Shown here: positions 8,676 through 17,586 of the stretch, piece by piece
Position numbering within the stretch: position 1 is the first letter of the stretch
Layout of the letters: the number at the start of each line of letters is the position of its first letter
DNA from: Longimicrobiales bacterium
GTDB lineage: Bacteria > Gemmatimonadota > Gemmatimonadetes > Longimicrobiales > Gaopeijiaceae
Reading direction: 5' to 3'
DNA: 64,000 nucleotides
Assembly (NCBI GenBank): GCA_028284495.1
Contig: JANQRP010000016.1
Location: 124,001 to 188,000, forward strand
Notes under the pieces: generated by a model
What the model was told of the DNA's origin: nothing
Database searches by the model: none
Seen by the model: the letters and a program-made list of their open reading frames with translations, nothing else
Made by a program: the position numbers and the translations under genes

Positions 8676-9875
8676 ATGCATCCCGGCCGCGCCTCCTTCC
8701 TCGTCCTGCTTCTCTTCGCGGCGGCGGGGTGCGCCGACTCCGCTCCCTCGGCGGACGCCGGGATCACGGTGGACACGCTCCCGAACGGTGCAGTCCACGT
8801 CCGGAATGGCACCGAGGGCCTGTGGGCCGCGAACGGGTCGGAGCCGTGGGGCCTCGAGGAGGACCTGCGTATCGGACGCATCGATGGAACGGGGCCCGAC
8901 GTGTTCGGCTCGGCGCGAAACATCATTCCGGACGCCGAGGGCCGGATCTGGGTGATGGACGGCCAGGCGCACGAGCTCCGTCTCTTCGACCGGAATGGGG
9001 AGTTCGTGCGGTCGGTCGGCGGCTCCGGTGACGGACCTGGCGAGTTCGGCTTCAATCCGTGTGCGCGCCGCGCGGTGGACGGCGAGATCTGGGTGGAGGC
9101 CGGGGGGCGCTGGACGCGATTCGACTCCGAAGGGGAGTTGCTGTCCACACAGCCGACGACCGGGACGCTCGGGTGTGGCATCTCGGCGTGGCGTGACCGG
9201 CAGTTTCTCGGGATCCTCTCGACCTTCGACTCCGAGACGCGGGAGTTCGACAACTCGATCCTCGTGCATGACTTCGTGGACGGCCGGCTCGTCCCGAGGG
9301 ACACGATCCCGATGCCTCCCTCGGAGGACTACGAGTCCTTTACCTGGACTGGCGCGAATGGCCGCGCGACGATCGTTCGACGGGTTCCGTTGACCAAGCG
9401 GCCCCGCAGCCTGCTGAGGGATGACGGGGGCTTCTGGGTGGTCGACGCCTCCCCCGACTACCGCATCGTCCTGGCCACGCTGGAGCTGGACACGACCCGG
9501 ATCATCGAGCGGGCATACGAGCCGGTCACCGTCCCGGACTCGGTGAGGGAGGAGGTCATCGCGAACCTGACGGAGGGGGATCGCGGCTATCCCGAGGACT
9601 GGGACGCCAACCGCATCCCCCGGACCTTCCCGCCCTTCGAGCAGATCCACCTGGCCACGAACGGGGGCCTCTGGGTCCAGCGCCAGATCGAGGGGGGCGC
9701 ATGGGCCTTCGACGTGTTCGACCCCGAGGGTCGGTACCTGGGCGAGGTCCCTATCCCGATCGACATGGACGGGAGCTACGTGCAGCACATCGACGACGAC
9801 TACGCGTATCTGCGCGCCAGCGACGAGTTCGACGTTTCATACGTCGTCCGTCTGCGCATCGTGAGGCCCCGATGA
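8676..9875 (+). CDS. 6-bladed beta-propeller lipoprotein on the opposite strand
   Basis: About 399 residues from the ATG at 8676, preceded by GGGGAGG. The signal peptide ends FAAAGC, a lipobox. Blades: DVFGSARNIIPDAEGRIWVMDGQAHELRLFDRNG (9 to 10 strands, residues ~75-110), the GGSGDGPGEF turn, DGEIWVEAGGRWTRFDSEG, a middle blade near GGFWVVDASPDYRIVLATL, and a C-terminal blade FDPEGRYLGEVPIPIDM. This gene and the fragment after it are the only plus-strand propellers here. Its TGA overlaps the ATG of the fragment at 9872, so the two were once translationally coupled. Confidence 0.85.
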   Translation: MHPGRASFLVLLLFAAAGCADSAPSADAGITVDTLPNGAVHVRNGTEGLWAANGSEPWGLEEDLRIGRIDGTGPDVFGSARNIIPDAEGRIWVMDGQAHELRLFDRNGEFVRSVGGSGDGPGEFGFNPCARRAVDGEIWVEAGGRWTRFDSEGELLSTQPTTGTLGCGISAWRDRQFLGILSTFDSETREFDNSILVHDFVDGRLVPRDTIPMPPSEDYESFTWTGANGRATIVRRVPLTKRPRSLLRDDGGFWVVDASPDYRIVLATLELDTTRIIERAYEPVTVPDSVREEVIANLTEGDRGYPEDWDANRIPRTFPPFEQIHLATNGGLWVQRQIEGGAWAFDVFDPEGRYLGEVPIPIDMDGSYVQHIDDDYAYLRASDEFDVSYVVRLRIVRPR

Positions 9876-10210
9876 GACCGATCCTGTTCTGCGTGCTCGC
9901 CGCACTCCTCGTAGCCGCCCGCGGCGATGCTGCCACCCAGGTCGGCGCGGATGGACCATCCTTCCTCGAGGTGACGGCAACCGAGGCCTTCCGCGCGGGG
10001 AACATCGACGATCCGGACTACGCCTTCTCCGGGATCTCGTTCGCTTCGCCGATGCCCGGCAGGGCGTTGGTAGCCGACCACGGCGAGGAGAGCCCGGTCC
10101 GCATCTTCGACGAACCAGGCACACGCCTTCGCACGGTTGCCAGAAGCACACCTATCTGGCGAACGCGGTTCGCGGAAGTCCTGCTCATGGAATGCAACGG
10201 GATGTCGTGA
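9872..10210 (+). pseudogene. Truncated beta-propeller paralogue that has lost its lipobox cysteine
   Basis: 112 codons. The N-terminus LFCVLAALLVAARGDAA looks like a lipoprotein signal, but arginine stands where the lipobox cysteine should be (AAR instead of AAC). The body covers less than one third of a propeller (AGNIDDPDYAFSGISF, GRALVADHGEESPVRIF) before the reading frame leaves family similarity and stops. Both defects point to a decaying paralogue of the gene it overlaps by 4 nt. Confidence 0.65.
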
Positions 10211-10402
10211 CCTGGTACCGCAACACTACTGCGAAACCATGCAGAGTGGGCGTCAATCCACGTAGACGTGGGCCTGGCTGAAACTCCAAGCGGCGAAGCT
10301 TGGCCCTTGGCTTGGCGCCTCAGTACCTGGCGGTTTGAGAGCTGCCTCGCATCCACTCTCGACGAGGCTCCCCATCGCGGCAGTCGTCTTTCCGATCGGC
10401 AG

Positions 10403-11605
10403 TCAACGCTCGGGCCGGATCCTGAATCGTACGACCCGAGGCACGTCGAGCGAATCCAGCTTGACCCCCCACGCCTGGTCGCCGCGGAGCACGCTGAGGT
10501 ACGTCCCTCGAGGAACGTGAACCGTTCCCAAGAACTCACCGCTCGGTTCGAACACGTCGTACAACGTTGGCTCGACCCACGTGAGAGGTGGCGGTGGCTC
10601 GCTGCCGCCGCGTGAAGTCGGCTCCGAACCCTCGGACTTGACGGCCGCCGCGAAGCGTCGAACCCAGATGCGGCCCTCCTTGCCGATGTCGAACGCCCGA
10701 AACGCGGGCTTTACATCGGGCACGTCCGGTGTCTCAACGTCGCGCGTTCTACGCCACCAATCGTTGTACGCCCGGTGCTCGCGCAGCTCGTCGGGCTCAA
10801 GCCGCACGGGTCGCGTGGTGCGTTCGATGCGGAGTACCGTACCGTCCTCCCGGCGGTGCTCGAACGAATACTGATCGCTCAGACCCACGACGAAGCCCCC
10901 GAGCGGACTGTACGCCCATACCTTCTCGGCACCGAAGCGGCCCGCGTCACGCGTGGGCTCACCGGGAAGAGGCGGAGGCAGAAGGGTGTCGAGGACTTCT
11001 CCGTCCGGGGTGATACGCATCAGCCCGATCGGCCACGGTGTCTCGGGAGTGGTCGGCCCCGTCAGTATCTTGAGGAGCACGCGATCTGCCGTGTCGATCG
11101 TCATCGCATTCGCGGTGAACAGTCCGCTCGCGATGCGCCACGAGTCATGCACCTGGCCGTCGGGGTCGTAGATGCTGAGCCGACGATTCCTGGGATCCCG
11201 TAGCACCACGCGGCCGTCCCCAGGACGGACCTCGAGGCCCAAGGCCACATCGTAGTACTCTCCGGGACCCTCGCCCTCGCGCCCGAGGGTTCGCACGTAC
11301 TGCCCGTCCACGTCGTAGTACCGGAGTGCCGGTACCTGGGCGTCGAAGACGTACACGCCGCCCGTCGCGTCGACGGCCAACTCCGACACCTGACCGAACA
11401 GGTACTCCTCTGGCCCCTCAAGCACGCCGATCGTCAGGTCCTCGACAAGCGTCACCGAGTCGCCCCAGATCGGTTCGCCAGCGCGCATGATGACCGTGTC
11501 GCCGACGATGACACGATTCGCCGTGACTCGAGAAGCTACAGAATCCGAGCATGCGGCGAGCGCGAAGGCTCCGGCAAGGAGTATCTGCGCGACGATACGA
11601 CTCAT
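10403..11605 (-). CDS. 6-bladed beta-propeller lipoprotein
   Basis: About 400 residues from the ATG at 11605 (GGTGGAAG upstream). The lipobox ALAAC lies near residue 19. Propeller motifs: LFGQVSELAVDATGGVYVFDAQVPALRYYDVDG (residues ~68-100), the GREGEGPGEY turn, DPRNRRLSIYDPDG, and a late IWVRRFAAAVK blade. A proline- and serine-rich insert (SEPTSRGGSEPPPPL) interrupts the penultimate blade, which is unusual among the copies here. It ends SLDVPRVVRFRIRPER, the typical closing strand. It faces the truncated paralogue at 9872-10210 across a 190-bp gap. Confidence 0.83.
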   Translation of the reverse strand: MSRIVAQILLAGAFALAACSDSVASRVTANRVIVGDTVIMRAGEPIWGDSVTLVEDLTIGVLEGPEEYLFGQVSELAVDATGGVYVFDAQVPALRYYDVDGQYVRTLGREGEGPGEYYDVALGLEVRPGDGRVVLRDPRNRRLSIYDPDGQVHDSWRIASGLFTANAMTIDTADRVLLKILTGPTTPETPWPIGLMRITPDGEVLDTLLPPPLPGEPTRDAGRFGAEKVWAYSPLGGFVVGLSDQYSFEHRREDGTVLRIERTTRPVRLEPDELREHRAYNDWWRRTRDVETPDVPDVKPAFRAFDIGKEGRIWVRRFAAAVKSEGSEPTSRGGSEPPPPLTWVEPTLYDVFEPSGEFLGTVHVPRGTYLSVLRGDQAWGVKLDSLDVPRVVRFRIRPER

Positions 11606-11799
11606 GTGGCTTCCACCGGCCCGAGCAAGATCGCGACGTAGGTGTACCCTTCTAGCTCCTGGAACCAGGGAATGGAGAGGCACGCACACCGAGTAAGTAC
11701 GAAGAAATTCGTACATCGCAGCTGCCATCGCAACTCACCGCGCACTGTAACAGACCGATTGGCGTCAGCTCGCGCCCGCCGACGCGTTCCCGCGCTGTC

Positions 11800-11962
11800 A
11801 GCCAACGTGATGGGGTTGCCGGCGCGGCCCGAGAGATGGAGCCGTCCGAGCACACCGGCCAGCTCACGCTCCGGCCACTGCTCCAAGATCCGGGAACGCT
11901 CGGGGCCGTGATTCACCGAAGTGAGCGCACGCGAACGGAGGCGGCAACTTCTCAGGTGTCAG
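11800..11962 (-). repeat. Variant attC-like site, 'GAAGTGAGCG' subtype
   Basis: The left edge is a near-normal GCCAACGTGATGGGGTTGCCG. The right half is a different sequence shared with the site at 16.8-17.0 kb: TTCACCGAAGTGAGCG, a short variable tract, GCGAACGGAGGCGGCAACTT, then CTCAG. The L-type pair GTTGCCG/CGGCAAC is kept although the internal stem sequence is replaced. Its right flank TCAGATGTTGC pairs at 10 of 11 positions with the complement of the flank at 12509-12515. Confidence 0.7.
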
Positions 11963-12007
11963 ATGTTGCCACCGCGAAAACAGGATCCCGCCGCTGCAGA
12001 CGTCGCC

Positions 12008-12379
12008 TCAGTTGGTCGGTTGGAGCTCCGCGAGCAACGTCTTGGTCTGCACATGGCACTGCCCCCGGATCACCGACACTCCCTCGGTGCTCCACGTAGC
12101 GTAGCCACCTACCTCGACGGTCACCGAGTATCGGCCCGCGCGTTCGTGCGCGACGCCGACAACCGGCCCAGGCTGGGAATCGGAGTCGTGGTACTCTCCG
12201 TCGCGGGCGGTCACAGTCACGATGTCCTTCAGAAGTACGCCGGTGACCGCGTCGGCTGCGATCACCTCAACTGCAGGTAAGGCCTCCAGTGTGCAGCCCA
12301 CGTCCGGGTCGAGAGGCGACCCCTCGTCGCAGGCCAACGTCGCGACTACAGGTAGGAGAACGGCGTAGCGAAGCATCAT
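12008..12379 (-). CDS. Small lipoprotein with carboxypeptidase-regulatory-like fold, cassette gene
   Basis: 123 residues starting MMLRYAVLLPVVATLAC, a lipoprotein signal with the cysteine at residue 17. The rest looks like a single beta-sandwich: VEVIAADAVTGVLLKDIVTVTARDG, GVAHERAGRYSVTVEVGGYATW, EGVSVIRGQCHVQTKTLLAEL. This alternation resembles carboxypeptidase-regulatory or transthyretin-like domains, which bind surface ligands or serve as spacers; the assignment is structural inference. Two further cysteines could form a disulphide. It is bracketed by attC-like sites with complementary ends and so is a cassette gene. Confidence 0.7.
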   Translation of the reverse strand: MMLRYAVLLPVVATLACDEGSPLDPDVGCTLEALPAVEVIAADAVTGVLLKDIVTVTARDGEYHDSDSQPGPVVGVAHERAGRYSVTVEVGGYATWSTEGVSVIRGQCHVQTKTLLAELQPTN

Positions 12380-12508
12380 CGGGCCAAGAGCGGAGACGAA
12401 CGAGGGCAACTGGCCCTTCGTACACCAGGGACACGGGCGCAGGATCCGGCGATGCGAAGTCGCCCAACCCGTATCCGAATCAGGCCCCCGGGACGCTCGA
12501 GCAACTTC

Positions 12509-12560
12509 TGATAACGTGATTGTAAGGTGGCGGTACACGGCCGACGAAGAGCCACCACTC
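12509..12560 (-). repeat. attC-like left edge, decayed
   Basis: TGATAACGTGATTGT at 12509-12523 is identical to the left edge of the full-length copies. After it AAGGTGGCGG replaces the L-type box and similarity fades. The outer flank CTTCTGATAAC marks the start of the small-lipoprotein cassette. The rest of the site appears lost next to the serpin gene. Confidence 0.6.
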
Positions 12561-12662
12561 GGACTCCGTCTCTGGCGCGAGTCCGCCTGTCCCTCACTGG
12601 TCGCTCGTCCTCGACCCCGACCAGCCTTTCTACCCGCTCCCCTAGTCGGGCCGAGCAGCGCG

Positions 12663-13904
12663 TCACGAACCCTGGTGAGTCGGGTCACCGATCAGGGCCA
12701 CGAACAACACAGCACCCGTATGGTCGTCGCGAAGGACGAGGAGGAACGGGCGATCGACTCTGAACTCGGGAGTTGGCTCATCCGACAGAGAGACAACTTC
12801 CATCGACGTGACCGCTGCCGCCTCGGTCCCCTGTTCATCGATCTTCAGGAATGTCGCCTGAGACGCCCCGCTGACTCCCACGGGTGCAGACGGGGGTGAG
12901 GCCCAGAGCGAGTCGAAGCTCGGCCGATCCTCAACTCGAACGGGGGCGCCCGCCTGAGCCAGTGCGTCCAGGAGATCCCATTTCCCCCGGGTTTCGATCC
13001 GGGGAAGCAGCAGGGTCGTGGACTGTGACTGGAGCGACTCCGGCCACCCGTCGACCTGTTCGAGGGTGAGCTCGTCGAACACGTCACTCGCCGGCACGGT
13101 GTCGGGCACTACCACGTACGCAGCGAAGCGTCCCGTTTGGTATGGAATCCGCAGGCCCCGATGGCCTTGGTGGTCGAAGTGCCCAAATCGAGCCGTCTCC
13201 GCCATCATCGGCACGGATATCGTATCGCCACGCGCTCGCGCGAAGGGGGCCGGCTCTGTCCGCGCGCTGTCGAACGCCTCCTGCCACAGGCCGTTGAAGT
13301 ACACCGCGTTCAGCAACAGGACCTCGGCGTACTCGTCGACCGGTGGCATGGCGTCCTCGATCCGACCGTTGGTCTGCTCCTTCGCCCACTCGTTCACCTG
13401 CTCGTGGGTGCTCGGCGCCTGGAGGTCGGCCACTCGCACGCTCGCCTGATGATCCTGCTCCGCTCGAGCGGCAAATCCAGCAGCGAGGGGTAGGTCCGTG
13501 TCCGCCCAGACAGCATTCGCGATCCGGATCGTAGCTGTCGTGTCCCCGTTCAAGTCATCGAGAAGCGTCCCGATCTCATGGCCGAACGAAGCCCAGTCCC
13601 CGCTGGGTACGGCGAGTGCGTTCTCGAGAGCGATCCTGGTCTCTCCCGAGGCTCCTTCGGCAAGCAGCGCTAGCGCGAGCCCAACGCTCAACGGCGAAAG
13701 AACCACGTTTGGCAGGTTGGCATCAGCGACGACGCTCTTGGAGACCTCCAACCCGAACGACGAGATGAGCCGGGGCACTTCCGAACTCTCCTGGGCTCCG
13801 ATTCCGACCGGGACCGCGGTGACGCTCGCTCCAATCAGAAGCAGGGACGGCCACAAGCGGGCACGATGGCGTGTGCGGTTCGGGGCCAGCGTTTCTCGGT
13901 TCAC
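12663..13904 (-). CDS. Secreted serpin (serine protease inhibitor)
   Basis: About 413 residues from a GTG at 13904; an ATG at 13976 is an alternative without a better ribosome site. A signal peptide (RLWPSLLLIGASVTAVPVGIGAQ) precedes a full serpin domain. Diagnostic strings include NVVLSPLSVGLALALLAEGASGET (residues ~55-78), VNEWAKEQTNGRIEDAMPP, LLLNAVYFNGLWQEAFD, and the reactive-loop hinge KIDEQGTEAAAVTSMEV followed by FRVDRPFLLVLRDDHTGAVLFVALIGDP. The hinge is inhibitory in style (small residues, EQGTEAAA). Serpins trap serine or cysteine proteases irreversibly; the target protease is unknown. It lies between attC-like remnants, an unusual setting for this family. Confidence 0.9.
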   Translation of the reverse strand: MNRETLAPNRTRHRARLWPSLLLIGASVTAVPVGIGAQESSEVPRLISSFGLEVSKSVVADANLPNVVLSPLSVGLALALLAEGASGETRIALENALAVPSGDWASFGHEIGTLLDDLNGDTTATIRIANAVWADTDLPLAAGFAARAEQDHQASVRVADLQAPSTHEQVNEWAKEQTNGRIEDAMPPVDEYAEVLLLNAVYFNGLWQEAFDSARTEPAPFARARGDTISVPMMAETARFGHFDHQGHRGLRIPYQTGRFAAYVVVPDTVPASDVFDELTLEQVDGWPESLQSQSTTLLLPRIETRGKWDLLDALAQAGAPVRVEDRPSFDSLWASPPSAPVGVSGASQATFLKIDEQGTEAAAVTSMEVVSLSDEPTPEFRVDRPFLLVLRDDHTGAVLFVALIGDPTHQGS

Positions 13905-13989
13905 TTCTGTCTGTCCATCACTGAGGAAACTGCGCTTCTCGACGCCTCCGCCTGCGGGGCTGCGAGTGCAAAGCATCGTGGCCACTCGA

Positions 13990-14133
13990 CCTGGGCGGCG
14001 AACCCGGCGGAACATCAACGCCTCGAACCTCCGATACCGCACAGGATATCCGAAGAGCCAGAAGATTCTGCAAGGGCGAGGGCCGGTTGAGACGGAGCGC
14101 CGCAGACGCGGAGCCGGCAACATGCAGTGATTC
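13990..14133 (-). repeat. attC-like site with diverged left edge
   Basis: The right two thirds match the full-length repeat: GATACCGCACAGGATATCC, AGAGCCAGAAGATTCTG, GGGCCGGTTGAGACGGAGCGCC, then GCAGACGCGGAGCCGGCAACATGCA ending at the outer box GTGATTC. The left L-type region has diverged to GGCGGCGAACCCGGC and no clear outer box remains. The inner stem carries a G-to-A change (GGCGC to GACGC) that would weaken pairing. Confidence 0.65.
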
Positions 14134-14167
14134 GTCGGCTCGCCGCGGGTCGCCAACACCCTGCGCG

Positions 14168-15424
14168 TCAGTTGATCTGGTACACTCGGACGTACGGGAC
14201 ATCGAGTGCGTCCCGCCATTCGGTGAAGATCCGGCCACGACCGACACCGACGATCCGTCCCGCGTCCGGTGGCAGCGTCAGCGAACCGAGCCACCGCCCG
14301 GACGGGTCGACGACTTCCAGACGCGCACCGCCCCGATCACCATCAGGGCTCCACCGGTGGAGAAACCGAGTCCCGCGGCCGTCCGAGTAGACGCCCACGA
14401 GGGCCGGGGCACTGTCCGGCGGGGAGAACTGGTTGAAGGCCCGGACCTCCAGGCCCGGGTCGCGCCCCGCCGCGCGAGCTCGCTCACGCAGCTGTTCGCG
14501 GTGCTGAGCCACGACGTCGTCCGTGACGGGGATGCGCGGCAAATCGACTCGCACGATCCGTGTGGTGTCGCCCGTCATGGAGAGCTCGGTGATCTCCCAA
14601 CGAGGGGTATCCATGAGGGTCAGCGTAGGCGGCGGACCATCGAGCGCCAGACCGGTCGTGGGTGCGAATGGGTCGGAGGCGCTGCCCGCGTCCGAGTACA
14701 GAACCCTCGACGAGGGATGGGAACCAAGCGGGACCGGGGTCGCATCTGGGCCGGGAAGGAGCGTGACCGCGTACTGGAGATCCCGCACGGTGACATCGCG
14801 GCCCGGGTGGTCGACCTCCTCCCAGACTCCACCCATGGACACGGTTTCACCTGTAGGAAGCACCGCCCCGGGCATGCCACCTGATCCTACTCCGGGGCCG
14901 CTCACTCCACCGGCGGGCGAGATGCGCTGATCGGCGAGTAGGGTTCCGTCGAGCAAGAAGCGAGAGAAGCGACCCGCGGACGCATCGAGCGCCACGATCG
15001 TGTCCGGTGGCGCAAGCGCGATCGTCGGCGCTGCAGCGAACTCACCCGGTCCCTGTCCTTGGCGTCCGATCGTCCGCAGCCATTGACCGTCCGAATCGAA
15101 GACCCGGATCTCGGCGCCCCCACGATCGACGACTGCGACGCGACCATCCGGGAGGGCGAGAACCTGGCGAATACGCTGGAACAGGTACGGCACATCCCCG
15201 TCCAGAGAGCCGATCTGCAAGGATGGGCTCGGGTCGACTCCCTGTGCTGCTCCTGTCCAAGCGGGCGAACGATTGAGGACGACCTCGATCCCCGCGGAGT
15301 CACGAACCAGCCAGTTCTGCTCGGTCGGGGGCGATTGAGCGTACGTGCGTTCCGGCCAGACCATCCCGGCCGCCACCGTCGCCACCACCATCTGGGTCAG
15401 CGCGAGAGGCCAACTGAATCGCAT
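14168..15424 (-). CDS. 6-bladed beta-propeller protein, secreted
   Basis: About 418 residues from the ATG at 15424 (GAGGGGG upstream). Unlike its paralogues it has an ordinary signal peptide ending in TYAQS and no lipobox, so it should be periplasmic or secreted. Blades include DVPYLFQRIRQVLALPDGRVAVVD, the GRQGQGPGEF turn, PPDTIVALDASAGRFSRFLLDG and a C-terminal VVDPSGRWLGSLTLPPDAGRIVGV blade. The middle carries a glycine-rich loop (GGVSGPGVGSGG). Its ligand and partners are unknown. Confidence 0.83.
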   Translation of the reverse strand: MRFSWPLALTQMVVATVAAGMVWPERTYAQSPPTEQNWLVRDSAGIEVVLNRSPAWTGAAQGVDPSPSLQIGSLDGDVPYLFQRIRQVLALPDGRVAVVDRGGAEIRVFDSDGQWLRTIGRQGQGPGEFAAAPTIALAPPDTIVALDASAGRFSRFLLDGTLLADQRISPAGGVSGPGVGSGGMPGAVLPTGETVSMGGVWEEVDHPGRDVTVRDLQYAVTLLPGPDATPVPLGSHPSSRVLYSDAGSASDPFAPTTGLALDGPPPTLTLMDTPRWEITELSMTGDTTRIVRVDLPRIPVTDDVVAQHREQLRERARAAGRDPGLEVRAFNQFSPPDSAPALVGVYSDGRGTRFLHRWSPDGDRGGARLEVVDPSGRWLGSLTLPPDAGRIVGVGRGRIFTEWRDALDVPYVRVYQIN

Positions 15425-15538
15425 GCCGTCCCCCTCGTGAAGCGAAAGGCGAGCTGTCGAATAGCTGCCCGTATCGGACGTGGCCGACCCGGGCGGTCGC
15501 AGGTACCACACCCAGCCGACCAGAGGAAGTATCCCTAG

Positions 15539-15799
15539 TCAGCCGACGATACGGTAGCGCACCAGCCAGTGAACGCCGAGTTCATCGCGCTCCCGCACCC
15601 AGACCGCCCGCCCGTCGCTCCACTTGGGAATGCCACCTTCCGGAAGGTCGACGGTCCCCCACCACATGGGATCCTCGGAGAATACCAACCAGCGGTTCTC
15701 AGTTGAGTAGGCTACCGCATACCGCGCCCAAGCTGTGCGCTCGCCAACTCGGATCAGTCCTGACAGCTCGACGTCGGTGCCCGCAAGCTGCGCGAGCAT
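15539..15799 (-). pseudogene. C-terminal fragment of a beta-propeller protein
   Basis: About 86 codons ending LPEGGIPKWSDGRAVWVRERDELGVHWLVRYRIVG (residues ~52-86), which corresponds to the last blade and closing strand of the intact paralogues (compare RDALDVPYVRVYQIN at 14.2 kb). No signal peptide or earlier blades are present in any frame upstream. It is best read as the 3' remnant of a deleted gene. Confidence 0.6.
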
Positions 15800-15935
15800 G
15801 CGCCCCCCAGACTTCACGGACCTACAGGATCCACGCACGACCTTGCTTGCGCCCTGCGATCCCGCCGTTCCAACTTTGCCCCGACCCGGTCCACCACCAT
15901 TTGAACTCCCTTGCCGATCCCCAGGAGGCAGCAAG

Positions 15936-16808
15936 ATGTGCACTGTCGCAGAATGCCGAACCTTCTTCAAGGACTTCGACGACCGCTTCCTCGGAGCGGG
16001 AGGTCAGACGGGCACCGATATATCCACACTGATTCCCTTCCTTCGAGACCGAGTCAACGCGCGCTTGAATGGCACGCCGATACCCGCAGCGTCTCCCGAT
16101 CAGACGGCCGCCGCCAGACGCCTCGCGAGAGAACAGCGGGAGGAGTACGACGACAAATTCACTGACACGTCAGGTGTGACGGACTTCGATTGCATCCAGG
16201 CCTGCTTCGCGAGGTTCGCAAATGGAGAGCTACGCGATCCCTCGGATCCGAAGGAGCGTGGTCCCAACGGGGCGTACTACTTCCTGTTCGCCGAGTTCGC
16301 GGCCCTGGCGGTACAACTCGGAATCGACGCATCGTTCTGGCGGGAGCTCTACCGCACGTCGGTCAAGACACAGGAAATCTTCATCGCTGTGTATCCGCCG
16401 AGCACGGGTGCGCCGGGCGGGGGAATCTTCGGTCGCAGCCGACGGTTCAAAGGACCACCGGTCGATAGCACCCGAAAGGACGATCTTCACCGCGAATACG
16501 AGAGCAAAACAGATTCGGAGCTGGATGGGAAGTTCAAGGACAATCTCGATGCGGCCAACGCCCAAGCCATGGTTGCTTCCGTCCCACGACTTTCCGACGG
16601 AAACGAAGCGCTCGTGTTCATCGCCCCGAGGGTAAGGACGATGCTCAACGGCATCAGTAGCTATGCCGTAGAATCGGGAGTATCCCCAAGCACTGCAGCG
16701 CAGCTACGGGTCTTTGGAGAGCACGTGGCGAGCGCCCTCGAGCTACTCCGTGTAGGGGTTGCTCATGAGACGATGGGCTTCCTCGGTCGGACAGACGCTC
16801 CAGGATAG
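15936..16808 (+). CDS. Uncharacterised protein, plus strand within the array
   Basis: 290 residues from the ATG at 15936, which has AGGAGG 8 nt upstream. I do not recognise a family. It lacks a signal peptide and membrane segments, begins MCTVAECRTFFKDFDDRF, is rich in charged residues with predicted helices (ARRLAREQREEYDDKFTD), and has a central hydrophobic patch (YYFLFAEFAALAVQLGID). A glycine-rich linker (GAPGGGIFGRSRRF) separates two halves. It is probably cytosolic or exported by a non-Sec route. It runs opposite to most neighbouring genes and ends just before an attC-like site. Confidence 0.7.
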   Translation: MCTVAECRTFFKDFDDRFLGAGGQTGTDISTLIPFLRDRVNARLNGTPIPAASPDQTAAARRLAREQREEYDDKFTDTSGVTDFDCIQACFARFANGELRDPSDPKERGPNGAYYFLFAEFAALAVQLGIDASFWRELYRTSVKTQEIFIAVYPPSTGAPGGGIFGRSRRFKGPPVDSTRKDDLHREYESKTDSELDGKFKDNLDAANAQAMVASVPRLSDGNEALVFIAPRVRTMLNGISSYAVESGVSPSTAAQLRVFGEHVASALELLRVGVAHETMGFLGRTDAPG

Positions 16809-16835
16809 GTCCAGCCGATCTCGCCCCTCACCGAA

Positions 16836-17012
16836 CCCGATCGTCTCGGGGTTCGCCCTAGCCGACCACTCCGGCCAACTCCGGCCGTGTGACGCCTGCC
16901 TCGACTCGCGCGCGCGCTCGGGCTCCCGTCCATCGTGGCCGCCCGCGTACCGCGTGCCGTGCTTCACCGAAGTGAGCGTTAGCGAACGGAGGCGGCAACT
17001 TTTCAGTCATGG
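16836..17012 (-). repeat. Variant attC-like site, 'GAAGTGAGCG' subtype
   Basis: The right half repeats that at 11.9 kb: CGTGCTTCACCGAAGTGAGCG, TTA, GCGAACGGAGGCGGCAACTT, then TTCAG. The left edge is diverged (GATCGTCTCGGGGTTCGCC), so the left limit is approximate. Its right flank GTCATGGGACGGCG pairs at 12 of 14 positions with the complement of the flank ending at 17737, bracketing the membrane-protein gene as a cassette. Confidence 0.7.
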
Positions 17013-17085
17013 GACGGCGATCGCGCGGCACCGGTCGATCCCGAGGGCGTGTCGATTCACCATGTCCCAGCCGTGATCAGGCGCC

Positions 17086-17586
17086 TCAGGAGGACAAAGA
17101 CGGAGGCGTGTGAGCGACGTCGCCATCGCCGGGTTCTAGCTCCGGTCGCCTCGCGACTTCGTTCAGGCCCACACCCACGGCTCCTCCCAGGCCAAGCAGC
17201 CACCAACCTCCGCGCGCCCAATGCTCGACCAGTTCGGCGATGGGCACCTGTAGGTCTCCGCTCGCTACGATCGCTGTGCCCAGTACGATCAACGGGACGA
17301 CGAATCCGGCGGTCGCGCCTGCGACCCCGGCCTTCCATCGGGCGAGGCCTTCAGCCGCCTCGTTCCGTCCGAGCGCGGCGACTCCGGCCGCGAAGCCAGC
17401 GCCGACCAGTCCGCCGAGGGTAGCCGCCCCGCCAAGGGGCGGGAGTATCTCTCCCAAGCCGATGGGTTCTCCCACCAACACGGCCACAGCAGCAATCGCC
17501 AAGATGATGGCGGCACCGATCGCACCTCCGAAGGCGGAGAAGAACAGAATGGCGCGAGCCACACGTCCGGAGCTGTCGTCAGCCAT
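17086..17586 (-). CDS. Small glycine/alanine-rich membrane protein, cassette gene
   Basis: 166 residues starting MADDSSGRVARAILFF. Four hydrophobic segments are visible: AILFFSAFGGAIGAAIILAIAAV (~12-34), LPPLGGAATLGGLVGAGFAAGVAAL (~47-72), AGATAGFVVPLIVLGTAIVA and WWLLGLGGAVGVGLNEV. Small-residue packing (GxxxG-like) suggests a tight helical bundle. I do not recognise a family. It is bracketed by attC-like sites with matching ends. Confidence 0.68.
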   Translation of the reverse strand: MADDSSGRVARAILFFSAFGGAIGAAIILAIAAVAVLVGEPIGLGEILPPLGGAATLGGLVGAGFAAGVAALGRNEAAEGLARWKAGVAGATAGFVVPLIVLGTAIVASGDLQVPIAELVEHWARGGWWLLGLGGAVGVGLNEVARRPELEPGDGDVAHTPPSLSS

